Shown one piece after another: positions 37,328 to 47,776 of a DNA stretch of 64,000 bases. The stretch's first letter is position 1. Each line of letters opens with the position of its first letter. The translations under genes and the position numbers were made by a program. The stretch is taken from NCBI RefSeq assembly GCF_900111275.1, contig NZ_FOGR01000010.1, positions 104,445 to 168,444 of the forward strand, written 5' to 3'. Below the pieces are notes generated by a model that had not been told where the DNA came from, ran no database searches, and saw only the letters and a program-made list of their open reading frames with translations. The DNA is from Rhizobium sp. NFR03 (GTDB lineage: Bacteria > Pseudomonadota > Alphaproteobacteria > Rhizobiales > Rhizobiaceae).

Positions 37328-40300
37328 CCGGCGTTAAGTCCGGTAGCGGCCGTGAGTTCGGAAGAGGGCCGACGGACGCGGGTCGCGGGTCGTCCGAAGC
37401 TCAGCCGCCGACGTTTTTCGAACTGGGTGCCTGCACGAACTTCTCTTTCCTGCGCGGCGCCTCGGGCGCCAAGGAGATGGTGGTCACGGCCAAGCGGATC
37501 GGTCTCAAGGGCTTGGGGATTGCCGATCGCAATACACTGTCCGGCGTCGTCCGGGTCCATGCCGAAGCACGAGAGGAAAAATTTCCTTTCCAGCCGGGCG
37601 CACGCCTCGTCTTTGCCGATGGTTCGCCCGATATGCTGGCCTATCCGCGCAACCGGCAAGGATGGGCGCATCTCTGCCGGTTGCTGAGCGCCGGCAACCT
37701 GCGCGCCGACGACAAGGGGAACTGCACCCTCTTCCTTTCGGATCTCGTGACGTGGCAGGAGCACCTGCAGGTGATCGTGATGAAGGGGTGCACCCGCGAT
37801 CGCGAGCATCAGGGCGGTCAGGCCGAGCCGCAGGAGAAGGCGGCGGGCGAGCTGCCCGAAGAGGCATCCGAAGCGGGAACCGGTAATGGCCTTCGAGGGA
37901 ACGAGGGCCGTGATTGGAAGATGCTCGGCGATACCCTGCGATCGCTGCAACCCCTTATGAAGGGCCGGCTCTTTCTCGGCATGACGCCCCGCTATGACGG
38001 GTTCGACGCGCAGGATTTCGCGGCCCTCGCGGCGCTTTCCAGCAACACGGACGTGCGTCTCATCGCCACGAACGACGTGCTCTATCATTCCCCGGACAGC
38101 CGTCCCCTGGCCGATGTCATGACGGCCATCCGAGAGCATGTGACGATCGCGGAGGCGGGCTTTCGGCTACAGGTCAATGCCGAACGTTTTATCAAGGCGC
38201 CGGCCGAGATGGTCCGCATCTTCCGTCGCTACCCGGAGGCGGTTGCCAATACCGAGCGCTTCTTCCGGACGCTCGATTTCACGCTCGACGAGCTGAAGCA
38301 CAATTATCCGAAGGAAGCAGGTCTGGGCGAGACCTCGGCGCAGACCCTGGAGCGGCTGGTCCGGGAAGGGGCGGCCCGGCGATATCCGCAGGGCGTGCCG
38401 GAGTCTGTGGAAACGAAAATCGCCTACGAGCTCGATCTCATCGCCAGGAAACAGTACGAACCATATTTTCTGACCGTTCATCGGCTGGTGACCTTTGCGC
38501 GAGACAAAGGCATCCTCTGCCAGGGCCGCGGATCTGCGGCCAACTCCTCCGTCTGTTACTGCCTGCATGTGACGGAGGTCGATCCGGTCAAGTTCACCCT
38601 GCTTTTCGATCGCTTCCTGTCGATGGACCGCGACGAGCCCCCGGATATCGACATCGACTTCGAGCATGCCCGACGCGATGAGGTGATCAAGTTTATCTAC
38701 GATACCTATACCAAGGAGCATGCCGACATTGCGGCGGCCGCCATCAGCTATCGCGCGCGCTCGGCCGGGCGCGAGGTGGCCAAGGTCTTCGGCTTTTCCG
38801 AGGATGTGCAAACGGCGCTTGCCGCTTCCATCTGGGGCTGGTGGACGTCGTCGTTCACGGACGAACAGGCGAAGGCCGCAGGGCTCGATCTCAACGACCC
38901 CACCGTCATGCGCATGTTCACCTATGCCGGGCGGCTGATGGACATGCCGCGGCACCTCTCCCAGCATGTCGGCGGTTTCGTCATCACCCATGACCGGCTG
39001 GACGAGGTGGTGCCGATCATGCCGACGGCCATGCCCGGTCGCTACATGATCGAGTGGAACAAGGACGATCTCGATACGCTGAAGATTCTCAAGGTGGACG
39101 TTCTCGCGCTCGGCATGCTCACCTGTCTCGCCAAGGCGTTCCGGATGCTGGAGACCCATTACGGCAAGCAGATGCTGCTGTCGCAGGTCTACGACACCGA
39201 GCTCGATTATGTGAACGACGACAATCCGGTCTACGACATGATCTGCCGGGCCGACACGGTGGGGGTGTTCCAGATCGAAAGCCGGGCGCAGATGAGCATG
39301 CTGCCGCGGCTGCGACCCCGGGAGTTCTACGATCTCGTTATCGAAGTGGCGATCGTCCGGCCGGGGCCGATCCAGGGCGATATGGTTCATCCCTATCTCA
39401 AGCGCCGGGAGGCCAAGCTGCGGGGCGAGGCCATCCCCTATGAGAGCCTCGAACTGAAAGCCGTGCTGCAGCGGACGCTGGGCGTGCCTCTTTTCCAGGA
39501 GCAAGCCATGCAGATCGCCATGACGGCCGCGCGGTTCACGGCGGCCGAGGCCGACCAGTTGCGCCGCGCCATGGCCACCTTCCGGCGGTCCGGGCTGGTC
39601 GCGAACTTCGAAACCAAAATGATCGAGGGCATGGTCGCCAATAACTACAGCCGAGACTTCGCCGTTCGCTGCTTCAATCAGATCAAGGGCTTCGGCGAAT
39701 ACGGTTTTCCCGAGAGCCATGCAGCCTCCTTCGCCCTGCTCGTCTACGCCTCCTGCTGGTTCAAGACCTTCTATCCCGACATCTTCTGCGCGGCGCTCCT
39801 CAATGCCCAGCCGATGGGGTTCTACGCTCCGGCACAGCTGGTGCGCGATGCGCGCGAGCACGGGGTGCAGGTGCGGCCCGTCGATATCAATCGCTCCGAC
39901 TGGGAAACGATTCTGGAGAGTAACGACCCGCAAGGGCGGGACGATGGGAGTGGCGCGCGGGGAAGCGTCTTTGACCGTCGAGCGATCGACCCACGGCATC
40001 GCGACATGCGCGACGTCATCCGCACAAAATATGCCGTCCGGCTTGGTTTCCGGCTGGTCAAGGGCCTGCGGGAGGGCGACATGGAGCGGCTCGTGGCTTG
40101 CCGAGATGAGGGATATGTTTCGATTTATGATCTCTGGCTGCGCTCGGGGCTGACGCGCAGTGTGCTGGAGCGGCTGGCGGACGCTGATGCTTTCGGCTCG
40201 ATCGGGTTCGATCGCCGCCGTGCGCTCTGGGCGATCAAGGCGCTCGACGAGCGGGCACCTGCCGAGCGCCTGCCGCTCTTTGCCGCAGCTGGGGAGGAGG

Positions 40301-40920
40301 ATCTCAGGGCGGACCCGACGATGCGCCTGCCGACCATGCCGGCCGGCGAGGAAGTGGTCAACGATTACAGGGCCTTGTCCCTGTCACTGAAGGCGCATCC
40401 GGTTTCCTTCATGCGGGAGGCGTTTGCCAAAGACGGTGTGGTGGCGAGCCGGGGATTATCAGGTCTGCGTCCCGGACGGCGGGTCACGGTGGCCGGGCTC
40501 GTTCTCGTACGGCAGCGACCAGGGTCCGCCAAGGGCGTCATCTTCATGACGCTGGAGGATGAGACGGGCGTTGCCAACATCATCGTCTGGAAGGCGGTCT
40601 TCGAAACGTTCCGTGCTGTCGTCATGGGGGCAAGGCTGGTCAAGGTCACCGGCCGTCTGCAAAGCCAGAACGGTGTCATCCATGTCGTTGCGGAAAGCAT
40701 GGAGGACATGACCGAGGCGCTGGGGCTGCTGAAGGGCGAGGCCCGACGTTTTGCCGTCAACGAACGTGCGGACGAAGTGCTGCGTCCGACCGTGGATCAG
40801 CGACAAAAGGGAAATGCGACGGAGCAGGCTCTGCGGGAGCGCGCCCGCCGCGAGGCGCGAATCAAATCCGGTCTTATGGACACGGCGCAGGTCATGCCGA
40901 AGGGGCGGAATTTCCATTGA
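37324..40920 (+). CDS. dnaE2: Error-prone DNA polymerase DnaE2 (ImuC)
   Basis: 1198 residues, about 100 longer than most DnaE2. An N-terminal PHP domain ([17 protein letters not shown]) is followed by the C-family palm with [10 protein letters not shown] (about 438), fingers, helix-hairpin-helix and OB fold ([20 protein letters not shown]). The extra length is explained partly by a charged Glu/Gly-rich insert (residues about 155-200) and a second loop near residues 865-890. It performs translesion synthesis and damage-induced mutagenesis with ImuA/ImuB. Confidence 0.95.
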   Translation: MTGVKSGSGREFGRGPTDAGRGSSEAQPPTFFELGACTNFSFLRGASGAKEMVVTAKRIGLKGLGIADRNTLSGVVRVHAEAREEKFPFQPGARLVFADGSPDMLAYPRNRQGWAHLCRLLSAGNLRADDKGNCTLFLSDLVTWQEHLQVIVMKGCTRDREHQGGQAEPQEKAAGELPEEASEAGTGNGLRGNEGRDWKMLGDTLRSLQPLMKGRLFLGMTPRYDGFDAQDFAALAALSSNTDVRLIATNDVLYHSPDSRPLADVMTAIREHVTIAEAGFRLQVNAERFIKAPAEMVRIFRRYPEAVANTERFFRTLDFTLDELKHNYPKEAGLGETSAQTLERLVREGAARRYPQGVPESVETKIAYELDLIARKQYEPYFLTVHRLVTFARDKGILCQGRGSAANSSVCYCLHVTEVDPVKFTLLFDRFLSMDRDEPPDIDIDFEHARRDEVIKFIYDTYTKEHADIAAAAISYRARSAGREVAKVFGFSEDVQTALAASIWGWWTSSFTDEQAKAAGLDLNDPTVMRMFTYAGRLMDMPRHLSQHVGGFVITHDRLDEVVPIMPTAMPGRYMIEWNKDDLDTLKILKVDVLALGMLTCLAKAFRMLETHYGKQMLLSQVYDTELDYVNDDNPVYDMICRADTVGVFQIESRAQMSMLPRLRPREFYDLVIEVAIVRPGPIQGDMVHPYLKRREAKLRGEAIPYESLELKAVLQRTLGVPLFQEQAMQIAMTAARFTAAEADQLRRAMATFRRSGLVANFETKMIEGMVANNYSRDFAVRCFNQIKGFGEYGFPESHAASFALLVYASCWFKTFYPDIFCAALLNAQPMGFYAPAQLVRDAREHGVQVRPVDINRSDWETILESNDPQGRDDGSGARGSVFDRRAIDPRHRDMRDVIRTKYAVRLGFRLVKGLREGDMERLVACRDEGYVSIYDLWLRSGLTRSVLERLADADAFGSIGFDRRRALWAIKALDERAPAERLPLFAAAGEEDLRADPTMRLPTMPAGEEVVNDYRALSLSLKAHPVSFMREAFAKDGVVASRGLSGLRPGRRVTVAGLVLVRQRPGSAKGVIFMTLEDETGVANIIVWKAVFETFRAVVMGARLVKVTGRLQSQNGVIHVVAESMEDMTEALGLLKGEARRFAVNERADEVLRPTVDQRQKGNATEQALRERARREARIKSGLMDTAQVMPKGRNFH

Positions 40921-41363
40921 GGTTCGGTTTTGCGGCGTTGCGGGATGTGGAAATCGCGGATCCCCAAATTTATTTTAGACAGTTCGTATGTCCCTTCTCG
41001 CTCATGACGATAGCCGCCGAAGATCGTCGTGAGGCACCCGAAATTCTCGAACGCCGCGCAGCCCGCAAACCTAAAAGAGACGTAAGATGAGAGGCGAACT
41101 CCGGCCCGGATGAAATGCGAGTTCGGAATGCTACGGGTGGACTCCCGCGCCAAAGCCTCGCGCTCGAAGATGAGGAGCGGCGGCAGCCTGTCGTTCATGA
41201 GTGTCCGCAAATAAACGGCCTTTCTCCAGCCGGTTCTTACCGGTTATCTCTTTGGAATTGTTCTAAACTACACCGGCGCTTCTCACGGCCTTTTTTCTTG
41301 ACACCAATTATCCTGTTTGTTTACTGCTGACCTCAGCGAGGATGCGAAAACAGGCAAGACGTC
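40921..41363. other. Intergenic region dnaE2-bfd
   Basis: No gene seen in 443 bases. It carries the Irr-type element at 41251-41267, and TTGACA (41298-41303) as a possible -35 for bfd. No clear terminator for dnaE2 was found. Confidence 0.5.
41251..41267. promoter_or_regulatory. Iron control element (Irr box) upstream of bfd-bfr
   Basis: TTTGGAATTGTTCTAAA is a near-perfect dyad (one mismatch between arms) matching the rhizobial ICE pattern TTTAGAA-N3-TTCTAAA. It is about 100 bases before bfd. Irr represses bacterioferritin genes when iron is scarce in this order, so position and target agree. Confidence 0.75.
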
Positions 41364-41675
41364 ATGCTGGTTTGCAGTTGCAATTTCATCTCCGAAAAGG
41401 AGATCGAGGACACGATCAACGCCCTTCTCGATGAGGACTGTTGGCAGCTGATCGTGCCTGCGAAGGTGTATCATGCCATGGCCAAGCGCGGCCGCTGCTG
41501 TGGCTGTTTCCCGAATGTCGTCGACCTGATTATCCGGACCACAGAGCGCTATCATGCCCTGCGGCACTCGACGGATGATCAAATATTTGATTTCATGACC
41601 CGTCTCAAAAATTTCCATGAAGAAAACAGGAGAGCGGATCTTGAAAGGCGACACAAGGGTCATAGAGCGGCTTAA
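41364..41675 (+). CDS. bfd: Bacterioferritin-associated ferredoxin (Bfd-like, 2Fe-2S)
   Basis: 103 residues. Cys ligands in LVCSCN (residues 4 and 6) and RGRCCGCFP (C-x2-C arrangement around 45-48) define the Bfd/NirB-type [2Fe-2S] domain. It reduces the ferric core of bacterioferritin to release iron. A C-terminal tail beyond the usual 65-75 residues is present. The 3' end overlaps bfr by 35 bases in another frame. Confidence 0.88.
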   Translation: MLVCSCNFISEKEIEDTINALLDEDCWQLIVPAKVYHAMAKRGRCCGCFPNVVDLIIRTTERYHALRHSTDDQIFDFMTRLKNFHEENRRADLERRHKGHRAA

Positions 41676-42144
41676 CGAAGCCCTCTATCTCGAACTGGGA
41701 GCAGTCAACCAGTACTGGCTGCACTTCCGGCTGCTCGAGGATTGGGGCTACACGCTCCTGGCCAAGAAGGAACGGGCCGAATCGATCGAGGAAATGCATC
41801 ACGCCGACAAGATTATCGCGCGAATCATCTTCCTCGACGGCCATCCGAACCTCCAGACCGTCGGTGCGCTGCGCATCGGACAGAACGTCAAGGAAGTTCT
41901 CGAGGCGGATCTTGCCGGCGAATATGACGCCCGCGCCTCGTACAAGGAGTCGCGCGACATCTGTCACGCCGCTGGCGACTACGTCTCCATGAAGCTGTTC
42001 GAACAGCTGTTGATCGACGAGGAAGGCCATATCGACTTCCTCGAAACCCAGCTGCAGCTGTTCAACTCGATCGGCGCCGAGAAGTACGGTCAGCTGAACG
42101 CGACCTCTGCCGACAAGGCTGAAGTCGGTAGCGAAGACGCCTGA
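41641..42144 (+). CDS. bfr: Bacterioferritin
   Basis: 167 residues if started at TTG 41641, which has AGGAGAG at 41628-41634. This start puts the ferroxidase ligands Glu18, Glu51 and His54 and the haem ligand Met52 at their canonical numbers. The ATG at 41617 lacks a ribosome site. [14 protein letters not shown] (about 127) supplies the remaining ligands. It stores iron as a 24-mer and works with the overlapping bfd product. A terminator follows. Confidence 0.95.
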   Translation: MKGDTRVIERLNEALYLELGAVNQYWLHFRLLEDWGYTLLAKKERAESIEEMHHADKIIARIIFLDGHPNLQTVGALRIGQNVKEVLEADLAGEYDARASYKESRDICHAAGDYVSMKLFEQLLIDEEGHIDFLETQLQLFNSIGAEKYGQLNATSADKAEVGSEDA

Positions 42145-42158
42145 TACAGGCTTCGAGA

Positions 42159-42190
42159 GGATGCGGCGGTCATTTTTGCCGCATCCTTTT
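42159..42190 (+). terminator. Rho-independent terminator after bfr
   Basis: GGATGCGGC (42159-42167) pairs perfectly with GCCGCATCC (42178-42186), followed by TTTT. Confidence 0.9.
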
Positions 42191-42243
42191 GTCTTGAACA
42201 TGCGTGACAGCCGCACCCTGCCGTTTTGTTGACGCGTCCAGCT

Positions 42244-42786
42244 CTACCGAACGGTTTCCGTTGCCAGATGCGCGAACGTACCGACAACGGTGTCGTAAAC
42301 CTCCCGCTTGAAGGATACGATGAGAGCGGGAAGGTCGGTCATAGGCTTCCACGCCCATTCCTCGAATTCCGGCTCGTGCCCACCCGGCGGCGGGTTGATG
42401 GCGATCTCGCTGTCATCGCCTTCGAACCGGAACGCGAACCATCGCTGGGTCTGCCCGCGAAATTTGCCCTTCAGCCCGATGCCGATCAGATGGGCCGGCA
42501 GGTCGTAGTTGATCCAGTCCGGCGCTTCCATCAGCAGCGATACGCTGCGCATGCCGGTCTCCTCGTAAAGCTCCCGCTTTGCCGCCTCCAGCGGATCCTC
42601 GCCCTTGTCGATGCCGCCCTGGGGCATCTGCCAGAGCTGGCCCGACCCGTCATATTCGGAGTTGCCCAGCGCGATGCGACGCCCTGCCCAGACAAGGCCC
42701 TGGCTGTTCAGCACCATGATGCCGACGCACGGCCGGTAGGGGAGATCTTCGGCGCGGAGGGGAGGGTTCTTGCCAGTCTTGCTCAT
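42244..42786 (-). CDS. rppH: RNA pyrophosphohydrolase
   Basis: 180 residues. The Nudix box is [23 protein letters not shown] (residues about 58-80; only the key G-x5-E-x7-REVxEExG pattern matters), and [11 protein letters not shown] and LWQMPQGG are typical of RppH/NudH. It removes pyrophosphate from the 5' end of mRNA to start decay. Last gene of the deacetylase/ctpA/envC group, 54 bases after the deacetylase gene. Confidence 0.9.
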   Translation of the reverse strand: MSKTGKNPPLRAEDLPYRPCVGIMVLNSQGLVWAGRRIALGNSEYDGSGQLWQMPQGGIDKGEDPLEAAKRELYEETGMRSVSLLMEAPDWINYDLPAHLIGIGLKGKFRGQTQRWFAFRFEGDDSEIAINPPPGGHEPEFEEWAWKPMTDLPALIVSFKREVYDTVVGTFAHLATETVR

Positions 42787-42840
42787 CGGGTTTCCTCAAG
42801 ACGTGTGGCGGCTGTCCTGCAGCGCGCACGGAGTGTTCAT

Positions 42841-44028
42841 TCAGTGTCTCTTCGTATCCTTCACCAGCGCAGAAACGCCGACGAATTCGATACCGCGCTT
42901 CTCCGCCTCTTGCATCCACTGTGCAATGGCCGAGACGCTTTCGTCGAAGGCGGACGCCGTACCGATCGCCGTACCGTTGCGCCGGGCAATCCGTTCGAGA
43001 TCGTCGAGCTTGCGCAAAATGGCCGTGCGGTCGAGCTGGGTATCCAGAACGACATCGCCGAAAGCATAGGGTACTTCGAGCGCATCGCCGAGAGTGGATG
43101 TGAGCGATTGCGCCGAGGTGCCGTCATCCAGGAACAATAGTCCGCGCCGCCCGAGATCACGCATCACCGGTTCGAGAGCACCGGAGTCGGACAGGAATCG
43201 CCCGCCCAGGAAGTTCATGACGCCGGTATAGTTGGTGATCTTGCCGAGCGCGTCGCGCAGCTGAGCGAGGTTCTGCTTGGCGCTGTCCCCGACCAAAAGG
43301 GTCTGCGGCCCGGGATTGTTTGCGGGATAGTCAAAAGGTTCGAACGGCACCTGCAACAGGATCTCGTGGCCCGTCCGCCGTGCTTCCTGCATCCAGCGCT
43401 GAAGGCTGTTGCCCGAGGCGGCGAAGGCAAGGGTGGTGGCAGGCGGAAGCGTACGAATGGCGCTCTGCGTTCCTGTCTGGCTCAGCCCCAATCCACCGAC
43501 GACAAGGGCGATCCGCGTGCCGCGTGCGCCCGACCATGGCCGCGCATACTGATCCATCGGCCGCAACCCATCCGGCCCGACAACCGGCAGGCGACCTTCG
43601 GGCGCGTCTTCCAGCAGGAGGTCGTTCGGCTGTGCCGCCATGCGCGGATCCTGGCCCCGTATCGGCCCGACCTCGATGATGGCAGGGCCGTCCTTGCCAC
43701 GCTTGCCGGGTGAATAGGTCGTCACGACATTGCCGTCGTTGAGGAGCGTCCGGTTGACGTTCGCGCCCGATGAAGATGCCTCAGGTGCGGACCGGGTGCG
43801 TGCTTCTGCTGCGTCCTGCGTCCTATCGACCGGTTCGCTCGTTGGCGCCATTGCGACGTCCTCCGGCTTCGGAGGCAGAAGACCCGAGGGCGACATCAGC
43901 GTGAAGACGGTGACGCCGGCGATGGCAGCTGCAAACAGGCCAAGCGTCGCCTGCCCTTTGCGGAGCCGCGCCTTTGTCTTTGCCGGTCGCCTGTCCTGGC
44001 CAAGCGGTGCGTTGAGATCCGTCCCCAA
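42841..44028 (-). CDS. Divergent polysaccharide deacetylase family protein
   Basis: 395 residues. N-terminal cytoplasmic basic stretch, one membrane anchor (about 28-48), then a Pro/Ala-rich periplasmic linker and a NodB-like barrel (RIALVVGGLGLSQTGT, EILLQVPFEPFDYP). Members lie next to envC and ctpA in many Proteobacteria, pointing to a cell-wall or division role. Metal ligands of true deacetylases are not obvious, hence 'divergent'. Confidence 0.85.
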   Translation of the reverse strand: MGTDLNAPLGQDRRPAKTKARLRKGQATLGLFAAAIAGVTVFTLMSPSGLLPPKPEDVAMAPTSEPVDRTQDAAEARTRSAPEASSSGANVNRTLLNDGNVVTTYSPGKRGKDGPAIIEVGPIRGQDPRMAAQPNDLLLEDAPEGRLPVVGPDGLRPMDQYARPWSGARGTRIALVVGGLGLSQTGTQSAIRTLPPATTLAFAASGNSLQRWMQEARRTGHEILLQVPFEPFDYPANNPGPQTLLVGDSAKQNLAQLRDALGKITNYTGVMNFLGGRFLSDSGALEPVMRDLGRRGLLFLDDGTSAQSLTSTLGDALEVPYAFGDVVLDTQLDRTAILRKLDDLERIARRNGTAIGTASAFDESVSAIAQWMQEAEKRGIEFVGVSALVKDTKRH

Positions 44029-44197
44029 AGTTGTCCTGTACTGATAGCTGAAGCATCCCGACAGGAATGTTGCAGCGGTGTCGTCAGCCCGACCGTCGAA
44101 TACGTCAGGCGGGGGCCTGTGGTCAGATAGCCATCTGCCCCGGCTCTGCCGAACGTCTTACCGGCCGAAGCTTGTGCGTCACCGACGCCTCGCACAC

Positions 44198-44225
44198 AAA
44201 CGCCGCCCGGGCGAACCGGACGGCG
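44198..44225 (-). terminator. Probable terminator after ctpA
   Basis: On the minus strand a 10-bp stem (44225-44216 with 44210-44201, one mismatch, 5-base loop) is followed by TTTGT. It lies 30 bases past the ctpA stop. Confidence 0.55.
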
Positions 44226-44254
44226 CTTAAAAGGAAAAGCCAGGGCACTCGACC

Positions 44255-45577
44255 TTACGGTGCGAGTTCGGCCTTCTGCGGGTTAGCCGGGAAACTCGGA
44301 TCGCTCTTCTTGCCGCGCAGCAGGTCCAGCGCATAGTTCAGCTGGACATCGTCCTTGGGTTCCGGCGGAACATAGGCGATGGAGCCAGAGCCTTCCTGCG
44401 TTTCGTTCTGGCCCTGGATATGACCACGCAAGCTGGATTCGCTGGTGTTCTCGACCTTGCCGAGAAGTTCCGGCGGCAGCGGCTGATCGACCTTGATGTC
44501 CGGCGAAATGCCGGTGCCCTGGATCGACTTGCCCGATGGCGTGTAATAGAGCGCCGTCGTCAGGCGGAGCGCACCGGCTTCGCCGAGCGGGATGATCGTC
44601 TGGACGGAGCCCTTGCCGAAGGACCGCGTGCCGAGAACGGTGGCGCGCTTGAGGTCCTGCAGGGCGCCGGCAACGATTTCGGATGCCGAAGCCGAGCCGC
44701 CATTGACGAGCACGATGACCGGCTTGCCGTCCGTCAGGTCGCCCGGCGTCGCGTTGAAACGACGCGTCTCGTCGGCATTGCGGCCGCGGGTGGAAACGAC
44801 TTCGCCGCGCTCCAGGAAGGCGTCGGAGACGTTGATCGCCTGATCGAGCAGGCCGCCCGGATTGAGACGCAGGTCGAGCACGTAGCCCTTCAGCTTGTCG
44901 GCCGGCACATCCTTCTTGATCTTCTCGATCGCGTTTTTCAGGTCGTCATAGGTCTTTTCCGTGAAGGAAATGACGCGGACATAGCCCACATCGCCCTCGA
45001 CACGCGACTTGACGGCCCGCACGGCAATGACGTCGCGCACGATCGTAAGCTCGATCGGCTTGTCGGCACCCTTGCGCAGGATGGTCAGCTTGATGGGCTT
45101 GCCAACGGCGCCGCGCATCTTGTCGACAGCTTCCTCGAGCTTCAGGCCGCGAACGTCCTGGCCATCGATCTTGGAAATGAAGTCGCCAGCGAGAACACCG
45201 GCCTTGGCGGCGGGCGTATCGTCGATCGGGCTTGTCACCTTGACCAGCTCGTCTTCCATCGTGACCTCGATGCCGAGACCGCCGAATTCACCCTTGGTCT
45301 GGGTGCGCATGTCTTCCGCGTCGGTCGCATTCATGTAGCTCGAATGCGGATCGAGGGAAGAGAGCATGCCGTTGATGGCGTTCTCGATCAGCTTGTCGTC
45401 CTGCGGCGGTGTGACGTACTGGGCGCGGACGCGCTCGAAGACATCGCCGAAGATCGACAGTTCACGATAGGTGGACGGATTGGCCGCAACGGCCGGAACG
45501 ACTGCGGAGTAGACGACGCTCATCGCCGTCGCGCCCATCAATGCCCCAACCAGAACTAGTGAAGCCCTACGAATCAT
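44255..45577 (-). CDS. ctpA: Carboxy-terminal processing protease CtpA (S41)
   Basis: 440 residues from ATG 45577; the earlier reading through envC is a shadow. Signal peptide or anchor at 1-32, PDZ domain (GEFGGLGIEVTMEDELVKV), then the S41 Ser/Lys dyad in NGGSASASEIVAGAL and RSFGKGSVQT. It cleaves periplasmic proteins from the C-terminus and is tied to cell-envelope maturation. The start overlaps the envC stop by 11 bases. Confidence 0.92.
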   Translation of the reverse strand: MIRRASLVLVGALMGATAMSVVYSAVVPAVAANPSTYRELSIFGDVFERVRAQYVTPPQDDKLIENAINGMLSSLDPHSSYMNATDAEDMRTQTKGEFGGLGIEVTMEDELVKVTSPIDDTPAAKAGVLAGDFISKIDGQDVRGLKLEEAVDKMRGAVGKPIKLTILRKGADKPIELTIVRDVIAVRAVKSRVEGDVGYVRVISFTEKTYDDLKNAIEKIKKDVPADKLKGYVLDLRLNPGGLLDQAINVSDAFLERGEVVSTRGRNADETRRFNATPGDLTDGKPVIVLVNGGSASASEIVAGALQDLKRATVLGTRSFGKGSVQTIIPLGEAGALRLTTALYYTPSGKSIQGTGISPDIKVDQPLPPELLGKVENTSESSLRGHIQGQNETQEGSGSIAYVPPEPKDDVQLNYALDLLRGKKSDPSFPANPQKAELAP

Positions 45578-46958
45578 TTCGTACCTTTCCGGTGTCTGAG
45601 GCGGTCCACCATGGTCGAGAATCAACCGGTTTACCGTCTTTTCTGAATTCAATGTAAAGCGTTGGTCGATCTGTTTCCAGCGCCAAAGCCGCAGCACTCG
45701 CCACTCTTTTTGCCCCCATCTGGCCAAGCGGTTCGCCGGCAACGACGAACTGGCCCGGCTGGACGGCGACCGTTTCCATCCCCGACAAAACAACGAGATA
45801 GCCATCGCCCGGGTTGAGGATGATCATCTGTCCGTAGCTACGGAATGCGCCTGCGAACATGACCCATCCGTCCGCCGGAGCAGTCACCAGCGCGCCGGCT
45901 TCGGTGCGCAGCATCATGCCTTGCGAGGAATGCCCGGTGCCGTCGTCTTCGCCGTAGCGGCGCAGGACGGAGCCGGCGACGGGAAAGGCGAGTTTCTTCT
46001 GCAACTCGGAAAATTCATATGCCGGGGCAATACGGTTTTTGTCGGGCACCGCGTTGCGCGCCAGTTCGCGCGCTGCCTCGCGTTCGGCATCCGACAGGCG
46101 CGTGCGGGCTTCCTCCTCCGCACGGGCCGCTTCGGCAGCGGCCCTTACGGAGCCGATCTCGGTTTCGAGCGAACCGATCAGGCCCTGAAGGCTTGTTGCC
46201 TGCGAGGCGAGCTGTTCGGCCTTGCGCCGTTCGGCGGCAAGCTCGCTGGTATTGCGGTCTTTGAGCTTTTCCTTCTCGGCCACCAGCAAGTTCATCCGCC
46301 GCTCTTCCTCGAGCCGCGCGGTCATGTCGTTGCCCAGTGCCTGCTTCTGATTGACGATCTCGGTGCGCAGACCTGCCAAGGCCTGAAGGTCGGCGGCAAG
46401 ATTCTCCGTCTCGTGGCGGATGCCCGGCACGACGGCGCCAAGCAGGATGGCGCTGCGCACGGAACCGAGCGCGTCTTCCGGGGTGACGAGGAGGGCGGGC
46501 GGTGGGTTGCGACCCATGCGCTGGAGAGCGGCGAGAACCTCCGCCAGCACACCGCGCCGGGCCTTCAGCGACTGGTGTACGGTCTCTTCGCGAACGCGCA
46601 GATCGGCAAGCTTCGTCTCGCCATCCGCGATCTGTTGTTCGAGCGCCTGCCGCTTTCCGGCGGACTCCACCAAAGCCTGCCGCAGGGACTCATTGGTCTT
46701 CTCGATATCGGCGATCTCGGACTGGAGCGCGAGCGCCCGCTCCTGCGAGAGGTTGATCGTCTTCGACAGGGCTTCGAGTTCGATGCGGGTATTGTTGCGC
46801 CGCTGCGAGAGGGCGGCAGCGGGATCTTCCGGCGCGGTGGCTGCCGGGCGGTCGCCGCGTTCCGCATCCTGAGCATGTACCGCAGGGCCGAGCGGTGCGA
46901 AGGCGGCGAGAACCGTGGAAACGAGAAGAATGCAAAGGAGTCTATGGCCGTGCCGCAT
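45567..46958 (-). CDS. envC: EnvC-like murein hydrolase activator (degenerate LytM)
   Basis: 463 residues from ATG 46958, where a signal peptide begins (HGHRLLCILLVSTVLAAF); upstream starts are possible. Long coiled coil (about 50-290), then a LytM/M23 domain. Zinc-ligand positions appear lost: the expected HxH is TLYIEF and the first motif reads HSSQGMML. That matches EnvC, which activates amidases and is not itself a peptidase. Division-site role inferred from family and from its neighbour ctpA. Confidence 0.88.
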   Translation of the reverse strand: MRHGHRLLCILLVSTVLAAFAPLGPAVHAQDAERGDRPAATAPEDPAAALSQRRNNTRIELEALSKTINLSQERALALQSEIADIEKTNESLRQALVESAGKRQALEQQIADGETKLADLRVREETVHQSLKARRGVLAEVLAALQRMGRNPPPALLVTPEDALGSVRSAILLGAVVPGIRHETENLAADLQALAGLRTEIVNQKQALGNDMTARLEEERRMNLLVAEKEKLKDRNTSELAAERRKAEQLASQATSLQGLIGSLETEIGSVRAAAEAARAEEEARTRLSDAEREAARELARNAVPDKNRIAPAYEFSELQKKLAFPVAGSVLRRYGEDDGTGHSSQGMMLRTEAGALVTAPADGWVMFAGAFRSYGQMIILNPGDGYLVVLSGMETVAVQPGQFVVAGEPLGQMGAKRVASAAALALETDRPTLYIEFRKDGKPVDSRPWWTASDTGKVRNDS

Positions 46959-47144
46959 CGTCCGGTCGCCTGCCCCGGCTGTCCCGCGTCTGGTCTGCCC
47001 GCTTCTGGTCATCCCGCCATCTGCCGTCGTCCGCCTTGCCCGAAGCTTGCGGGTGGAGTGAAGGTCCAAGCCTATTGGCACAAATGCGGCGGACGCGTGG
47101 CCAGACAGCGTGATGACGCAAGCTTGATGGCGTTCACCGGGAGA

Positions 47145-47627
47145 TCAGACGCGATGATAGGGGTGGCCGGAGAGAATCGTAACCGCGCGGTAGAGTTGCT
47201 CGGCAATGAGGATCCGCACGAGCTGGTGTGGCCATGTCATGCGTCCGAGGCAGATCACGGCGTCCGCGCGGGCGTGCAGGTCGGGGTCTAGGCCATCGGC
47301 GCCACCGATCGCAATGGTCATATCGCGTTTACCCTGATCGCGAAAACCTCCGATGAGGTTGGCGAAATCGGGGGAGTCGAGGTGTTTGCCGCGTTCGTCC
47401 AGAAGAATAAGAAGACCGGCGTCGGGGAGAGACTTCAGAAGCTGGGAACCTTCCTCCCGCTTGCGCGTGTCGCTGGAGGAAGCGCGGCTCTCGGGAATTT
47501 CCGTCATACGGCCGGCTTCAAGGCCGATGGCAGGGCCAGCCTTGGCAAAACGGTCGAGATAGCGCGCCGCAAGATCCTTCTCCGGGCCGGCTTTCAGGCG
47601 CCCGACAGCAAAAAGTCCGATTTTCAA
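47145..47627 (-). CDS. rlmH: 23S rRNA pseudouridine-1915 N3-methyltransferase RlmH
   Basis: 160 residues, SPOUT methyltransferase. LLDERGKHLDSPDFA, FAIGGADG-type IAIGGADGLD (about 106) and the C-terminal HPYHRV knot motif are diagnostic. It methylates helix 69 of 23S rRNA. It follows rsfS, as in most bacteria. Confidence 0.95.
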   Translation of the reverse strand: MKIGLFAVGRLKAGPEKDLAARYLDRFAKAGPAIGLEAGRMTEIPESRASSSDTRKREEGSQLLKSLPDAGLLILLDERGKHLDSPDFANLIGGFRDQGKRDMTIAIGGADGLDPDLHARADAVICLGRMTWPHQLVRILIAEQLYRAVTILSGHPYHRV

Positions 47628-47776
47628 CCCTGGCCTCCGGCGCAGCTATTTTGTGAACCGACATTTGCTGTCGGCCGTCGGCCGGATGATCCGCAGCGAC
47701 AACGGGCCGTCAAAGGCTGCAAGATGGAGCTTTCGACGATCCCTTGCAGAAGCCGTCGAAAGCCCGGGATCAGGAA

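Noticed and set aside
38167..39999. 610-codon minus-strand frame inside dnaE2
   Set aside because: Antisense to the polymerase core; no ribosome site or recognisable domain.
42159..42190. bfr terminator considered as a shared terminator for rppH
   Set aside because: Read on the minus strand it lacks a T-run after the stem, so it serves only the rightward transcript.
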